A DNA stretch of 39,459 nucleotides from Leidyana gryllorum EB-2025a. Its lineage: Eukaryota > Apicomplexa. Shown in pieces: positions 36,098 to 39,459 of this stretch (position 1 is its first letter; every line of letters begins with the position of its first letter). The stretch covers positions 1 to 39,459 of the forward strand of contig JBLWGC010000172.1 in the NCBI GenBank assembly GCA_048772705.1, read 5' to 3'. The translations under genes were made by a program, and so were the position numbers. The notes beneath the pieces were generated by a model. It made no database searches. It was not told the origin of the DNA and saw only the letters and a program-made list of their open reading frames with translations.

Positions 36098-36120
36098 GCG
36101 TTCAAATCCAGCAGTTGTCG
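36098..36120 (+). pseudogene. tRNA-Ser 3' stub
   Basis: Mirror of 3429. Confidence 0.48.
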
Positions 36121-36197
36121 TGCGATGTGGTTGGAGGGGTCAAACACCAACTCAAGCGTGAATCCCTGGAATGGTGGGAAAACAATCATGTGTCTTC

Positions 36198-36268
36198 TGC
36201 ATCTGCCGGGAATCGAACCCGGGTCGTCTCGATGGCAACGAGACATTCTACCACTAGACCACAGATGC
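36198..36268 (-). tRNA. tRNA-Gly-GCC: tRNA-Gly (GCC)
   Basis: Mirror of 3281; fully paired. Confidence 0.95.
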
Positions 36269-36364
36269 ATGACTCGTTGTTGTTCAAGCTCGTGCACAAT
36301 AACGGCCGTTTTGCTTCAAACGAGAAGACAAAATCGAGTTGAGCGAGTATGACGGGTGTTTTGT

Positions 36365-36436
36365 GGGTACGTAGCTCAGTGGTAGAGCAGCTGACTGCAG
36401 ATCAGCAAGTCCGTGGTTCAACTCCGCGCGTGCCCT
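36365..36436 (+). tRNA. tRNA-Cys-GCA: tRNA-Cys (GCA)
   Basis: Mirror of 3113; loop CTGCAGA. Confidence 0.9.
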
Positions 36437-36586
36437 AAAGATGACCTGAAGGTTGAAGATGTTGGAAATCCATCCCTGACCACATGCCAATGAGTTTGAA
36501 GTCGGTGGACAATTTTGGGTGTATGGCGGACGGTGGCGCGCAGAAATCGCCCGAGTGTCTCGGGGTGCTGCAACTCTTTCGCAATT

Positions 36587-36657
36587 GCACTTGTGGTCTA
36601 AGGGTAAGATGCGACCCTTCCAAGGTCGTAACCCGGGTTCGAGTCCCGGCAGGTGCA
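36587..36657 (+). tRNA. tRNA-Gly-TCC: tRNA-Gly (TCC)
   Basis: Mirror of 2892; complete. Confidence 0.92.
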
Positions 36658-36727
36658 GCCGTATGTAGCTCGAACGACCTGTCTATCAGTGAAGAGAGGG
36701 GACTACCTACCAATACAATACAACGGC

Positions 36728-36807
36728 TGACAAGAGTGGGATTCGAACCCACGCCCTTTCGGACTGCGGCCTCAACACAGCGCCTTAGACCACTCGGCCA
36801 TCTTGCC
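36728..36807 (-). tRNA. tRNA-Leu with GAG anticodon
   Basis: Mirror of 2742, but the loop is TTGAGGC instead of TTCAGGC: a C/G difference at anticodon position 34. No other change in the gene was seen. Confidence 0.88.
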
Positions 36808-36898
36808 GCAGTCTTGTTGGTTCGTCGCTCCACGCGTTTTTTGTCCGTGAGCCGAAATAGAAAGACTTCTGGGATTGGAGGCCGGCGTGTTCGGAGCG

Positions 36899-36969
36899 TC
36901 CGAGTCAGTATAGTGTTTAGTGTCTCCGCCTGTCACGCGGAAGACCCGCGTTCGATTCCCGGTCTCGAA
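36899..36969 (+). tRNA. tRNA-Asp-GTC: tRNA-Asp (GTC)
   Basis: Mirror of 2580; same mild decay. Confidence 0.78.
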
Positions 36970-37026
36970 ACGCAGATGGTTTCCCTTGAGATTCTCTGCT
37001 TCGGGTTCTCGCTGAAAGTTGCGAGC

Positions 37027-37098
37027 TACAGCCACCGAGGATCGAAATCGGGACTTCTGCGTGCGAAGCAGACGTCGTAACCACTAGACCATTGCTGC
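37027..37098 (-). tRNA. Val-type tRNA with CGC (Ala) anticodon
   Basis: Mirror of 2451; loop TTCGCAC. Confidence 0.72.
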
Positions 37099-37160
37099 AC
37101 GGATGGTCCCCGCAGCCCAAGACATGGCGAAGTTTCAGGGAGTAGTGAGGACCAGTTCCA

Positions 37161-37232
37161 AGGTCGCGCCGCGAATCGAACCCAGGTCGGGAGATTCAGA
37201 GTCTCCAGTGCTAATCACTACACGACGCAACC
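37161..37232 (-). tRNA. tRNA-Gln-CTG: tRNA-Gln (CTG)
   Basis: Mirror of 2317 but with loop CTCTGAA, the normal Gln anticodon. D loop AGTGATTAGC and T stem as in the left copy. Confidence 0.86.
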
Positions 37233-37413
37233 GGCTCAGCCCATCCCAGAAGAGTCTGTTCCTCAACTGGACACACGCAACACGGGTCTCTACTGACCTC
37301 TGAAATATTTTAAGTCGCTCCTGTATAAAGCGCCCAGCGTAGGCGTTGGATTTGGGTGGGACAGAAAGCTCACTTAAATCCTTGAAGCAGTTGCGCTTTT
37401 TCTCAAATGCAAC

Positions 37414-37495
37414 CCACAAGGGTGAGATTCGAACTCACGCGGGTGAAACCCAACGGCTTAGCAGGCCGCCGCCTTAATCGCTCGGCCACCTTCTC
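37414..37495 (-). tRNA. tRNA-Ser-GCT: tRNA-Ser (GCT)
   Basis: Mirror of 2054; last acceptor base differs (CCTTGTG), removing pairing with G1. Confidence 0.77.
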
Positions 37496-37621
37496 GAGAG
37501 TGGAACGGGCTACGCCTTCCATCGGGAATCCCGTGCGAATTGGTAGTGGCCGGTTCAGTACCAATCATAAGGCTTTGCTGAACACCCTTGGGCTAGTGAC
37601 TGTTCACATCAACGCTGAAGC

Positions 37622-37695
37622 GGTCGCGTATTTCAGGCGGCCAGAGCGTGAGCCTAATAAGTTCTGAGTCCGCGGTTGGAGCCCGGGCGTGACCA
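37622..37695 (+). pseudogene. tRNA-Ile (AAT) degraded copy
   Basis: Mirror of 1854. Confidence 0.6.
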
Positions 37696-37792
37696 AGTGA
37701 GTGCATCTCTGATACTCGCGCTGTACCCGAGGAAGGCCCAAATTCCCAACGATCAATACGAATGGAATTTGTTACTAAGTCCGAGCTTCGTT

Positions 37793-37854
37793 GCCGCCCC
37801 CAGTCCGTCGGTAGAGCGCAAGGGGAGACCGCAGGTTCGGGCAGCGCGAGACGT
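37793..37854 (+). pseudogene. tRNA-Lys-derived pseudogene
   Basis: Mirror of 1695. Confidence 0.54.
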
Positions 37855-37914
37855 CCGAGTCGAGCTTGCTGAACCGTATGTGACGGCACTGGGCGCAAGA
37901 TGCCCAGTTGGAGG

Positions 37915-37969
37915 TGGCAACTTGCCCGAGTGGTTAGGGGGTGGACTCTGCCGACTGAGCTACAACACC
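37915..37969. pseudogene. Ser 5' half (+) / Asn 5' half (-) chimera
   Basis: Mirror of 1580-1634. Confidence 0.64.
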
Positions 37970-37988
37970 CACTTGCAACGTTCTTCCA

Positions 37989-38023
37989 AGCGAGGGAGAA
38001 TGATACCTTACGGTCAAACAGCC
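37989..38023 (-). pseudogene. tRNA-Pro 5' fragment
   Basis: Mirror of 1526. Confidence 0.48.
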
Positions 38024-38110
38024 TCCTGGTCGGCCTGCCCGGCTAGGGCACTCATAGGTGTCAAATGCTGGAGTACTCGGCGGTCGCGTTCGGCTGTCAT
38101 TGGGTGGATT

Positions 38111-38184
38111 TGCTCCCCGGGGGGATCGAACCCTCGACCTTCGGCACATAAGGCCGATGCTCTAACCAGCTGAGCTAGGGGAGC
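38111..38184 (-). tRNA. tRNA-Ile-TAT: tRNA-Ile (TAT), intronless
   Basis: Mirror of 1365; loop CTTATGT. Confidence 0.92.
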
Positions 38185-38328
38185 GATCACCGCCGTGCCA
38201 CCGCGTAACTCACATTCGATTCTATGTCAGGGGGTTGTTACATCAAGTGTCAGAATGCCCCGGCCTCGTGCCGACCCAGGTTGTTAGCGTTTCTGTTAAT
38301 TTGCCACGGCGGTTTGAGGCGTGCCTCC

Positions 38329-38399
38329 TGCGTCTGTCGGGAATCGAACCTGGGTTGTCTCGGTGGCAACGAGACATTCTACCACTAGACCACAGATGC
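38329..38399 (-). tRNA. tRNA-Gly-GCC: tRNA-Gly (GCC)
   Basis: Mirror of 1150; same acceptor mismatch. Confidence 0.78.
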
Positions 38400-38471
38400 A
38401 CAATCCAGCGTTGAGCTAGTCGCCCGCTGTGCAGACGTCATAGCATTCCGTGGTTTTTGACATAGTATGCA

Positions 38472-38551
38472 TGACAAGCGTGAGATTAGAGCCGACGCGA
38501 TTTAGAACTACGGCCTGAACACAGCGCTTCAGACCACCCGGCCATCTTGCC
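38472..38551 (-). pseudogene. tRNA-Leu (CAG) with damaged B box
   Basis: Mirror of 998. Confidence 0.64.
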
Positions 38552-38658
38552 GCCGTGTTCTTGGCTCGCCACATGGCATGTTTTGTGTCCGTGAAGTCTC
38601 GAGAAGGAACTATTTCATCTCGGACGCTCGTCAACGCGCCGGACTTCAACCCCAAAAG

Positions 38659-38717
38659 TCTGGTCAGTATTTCCGCCTGTCACGCGGAATACCCGGATTC
38701 GATGCTTGGTTTCAGAG
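38659..38717 (+). pseudogene. tRNA-Asp fragment
   Basis: Mirror of 832. Confidence 0.58.
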
Positions 38718-38772
38718 CACAGTTGATTCCCCTTAAGATTGTCTCATTTGGTTGTCGCTGAAAGTTGCGAGC

Positions 38773-38845
38773 TACAGCCACCGAGGATCGAACTCGGGAC
38801 CTTCTGCGTGTTAAGCAAACGTGGTGACCACCAGATCATGGCTGC
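38773..38845 (-). tRNA. Val-type tRNA (AAC) with altered D arm
   Basis: Mirror of 704; loop TTAACAC. Confidence 0.65.
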
Positions 38846-38908
38846 GGCGAAGGTCCCGCAGACCAAGAGAAGTGGCGAGGTTTCACGAAAAAGTGAGGAC
38901 TAGTTTTG

Positions 38909-38980
38909 AGGTTGCTCCGGGAATCGAACCTAGGTCGGGAGATTTAGAGTCTCCAGTGCTAACCACTACACCAAGTAACC
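38909..38980 (-). tRNA. Gln-type tRNA with CTA (amber) anticodon
   Basis: Mirror of 569; loop CTCTAAA, same two stem mismatches. Confidence 0.8.
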
Positions 38981-39087
38981 GATCAGTCCTTCCCAAAAAA
39001 GAGTTGGTAGAGCCATCCGGGCTAGCGCTCCCTCAACTGGACACATGCAACACGCGTCTCTCTACTGACCTTTGAAAAATTGTAACT

Positions 39088-39160
39088 GACTCTGGTATCT
39101 TAGTCGGCAGAGTGTGTGATTGTAAAATGCAAACTCGGAAATCCGGGCTCTGAGGCAACC
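39088..39160 (+). pseudogene. tRNA-Asn-derived pseudogene
   Basis: Mirror of 389. Confidence 0.58.
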
Positions 39161-39261
39161 TTCACACATACTGCGGTGCCCGAGTCTAGCCAAGGGTAAA
39201 GGGCACACTTGAAAGCTTTCAACTCTGTAGTAAAAAAGCGGCACTTGCAGACTACGAAGTT

Positions 39262-39334
39262 TGGACGACCTGGGCATCGATCCCAGTACCTCTCGCATGC
39301 TAAGCGAGCGCTCTACCATTTGAGCTAGTCGCCC
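39262..39334 (-). tRNA. tRNA-Ala-AGC: tRNA-Ala (AGC)
   Basis: Mirror of 215; complete. Confidence 0.93.
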
Positions 39335-39422
39335 TTTGTGCAGACCCCGTCGCATTTTGTTGATTCTCAACATCGTATGACCACTCTCGCGACTGTGCTC
39401 ACCGCGTTGCACTACCTCAGGC

Positions 39423-39459
39423 GGCTGTTTGGTCCAGTGGTATGATTCTTCCTACGGGT
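39423..39459 (+). tRNA. tRNA-Pro (CGG), cut by window edge
   Basis: 5' half GGCTGTTTGGTCCAGTGG through the anticodon CGG (loop TACGGGT), mirror of 55-126; the 3' part lies beyond the window. Confidence 0.75.

Larger units (their letters stand above)
34909..39458. repeat. Right arm of large palindrome (inverted repeat A)
   Basis: Reverse complement of 91-4640; runs to the window edge. It is not an exact copy: it differs at the Gln (2351/37198) and Leu (2776/36773) anticodons and at a few other bases, so it is not simply the same reads placed twice. Confidence 0.95.

Noticed and set aside
36484-37080. Longest open reading frame (198 codons, plus strand) as a protein gene
   Set aside because: It runs through Gly, Leu and Asp tRNAs and their spacers, and its translation is made of motifs that recur wherever tRNA B boxes occur (such as GFEPT or NRTRVFRVTGG). 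Open frames across the window are by-products of repeated tRNA sequence.
1-39459. Array of tRNA-derived SINEs
   Set aside because: Units have different isotypes, both acceptor strands and paired cloverleaves, with no common tRNA-unrelated body and no A-rich or simple-repeat tail.
1-39459. Bacterial, phage or organelle tRNA cluster
   Set aside because: No 3' CCA is encoded, Tyr is short, A34 anticodons are used in many families, the initiator has A1-U72, and no rRNA, protein or phage genes are present.
1-39459. CRISPR array from regularly recurring short repeats
   Set aside because: Repeats are tRNA bodies of about 72-84 bp on both strands with irregular spacing; no constant 25-40-bp direct repeat with unique spacers.
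1-39459. Selenocysteine tRNA
   Set aside because: No 90-nt body with TCA anticodon and extended acceptor was found; the TGA loops at 4943 and 24716 are ordinary Ser tRNAs (codon UCA).

Overview
This window is a eukaryotic, very probably animal, nuclear tRNA-gene mega-array. About 180 tRNA genes, remodelled tRNAs, tRNA pseudogenes and fragments lie on both strands, on average one every 200-220 bp, and I find no convincing protein gene. The eukaryotic call rests on several points: every gene carries A-box and B-box internal Pol III promoters; none encodes its 3' CCA; only Leu and Ser have the long variable arm, so Tyr is short; the four-box families use A34 anticodons (AGC, AGG, AGT, ACG, AAT, AGA); Tyr has a short intron; and the initiator has A1-U72 with an AUCGAAA T loop. 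Members of all 20 amino-acid families are present: Ala, Arg, Asn, Asp, Cys, Gln, Glu, Gly, His, Ile, Leu, Lys, Met (initiator and elongator), Phe, Pro, Ser, Thr, Trp, Tyr and Val. No selenocysteine tRNA was seen. The species cannot be named from this sequence.

Layout. The window is the inside of a large palindrome. Bases about 91-4640 are the reverse complement of about 34909-39458 (x pairs with 39549-x). There is no net length change over 4.5 kb, and I saw only about ten base differences. A second inverted repeat lies inside it: 4634-7622 against 22106-25106. Part of that unit (about 5390-6483) also occurs as a direct third copy at 32783-33870. Tandem duplications lie at 15170-16080 (unit about 492 bp) and 18629-18906 (unit 139 bp). 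Fixed gene modules recur with their spacers: Pro-Arg-His-Lys-Glu-(Ala-like)-Ser; Gln-Val-Asp-Leu-Ala-Asn; iMet-Thr-Lys-Glu; and Tyr-(Ala-like)-Pro. Two stretches lack tRNAs, 28256-29189 and 30923-31738. They contain a perfect 44-bp inverted repeat that includes a TATATAAG motif.

The most unusual property is anticodon remodelling. Several otherwise recognisable tRNAs carry the anticodon of another amino acid or of a stop codon: Gln body with CTA (reads UAG), Gln with CCG (Arg), Lys with GTT (Asn) or GCT (Ser), Asn with CTT (Lys), Val with CGC (Ala) or ACC (Gly), Glu with CCC (Gly), Gly with GCT (Ser), and Ala with AAC (Val). At least two of the few differences between the palindrome arms fall on anticodon bases. 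Many other copies are visibly decayed, truncated or fused to half of a different tRNA, so the array is under birth-and-death turnover. Only a subset of the genes listed with high confidence should be taken as functional. All folds and anticodons were read by eye; no covariance-model search was run.
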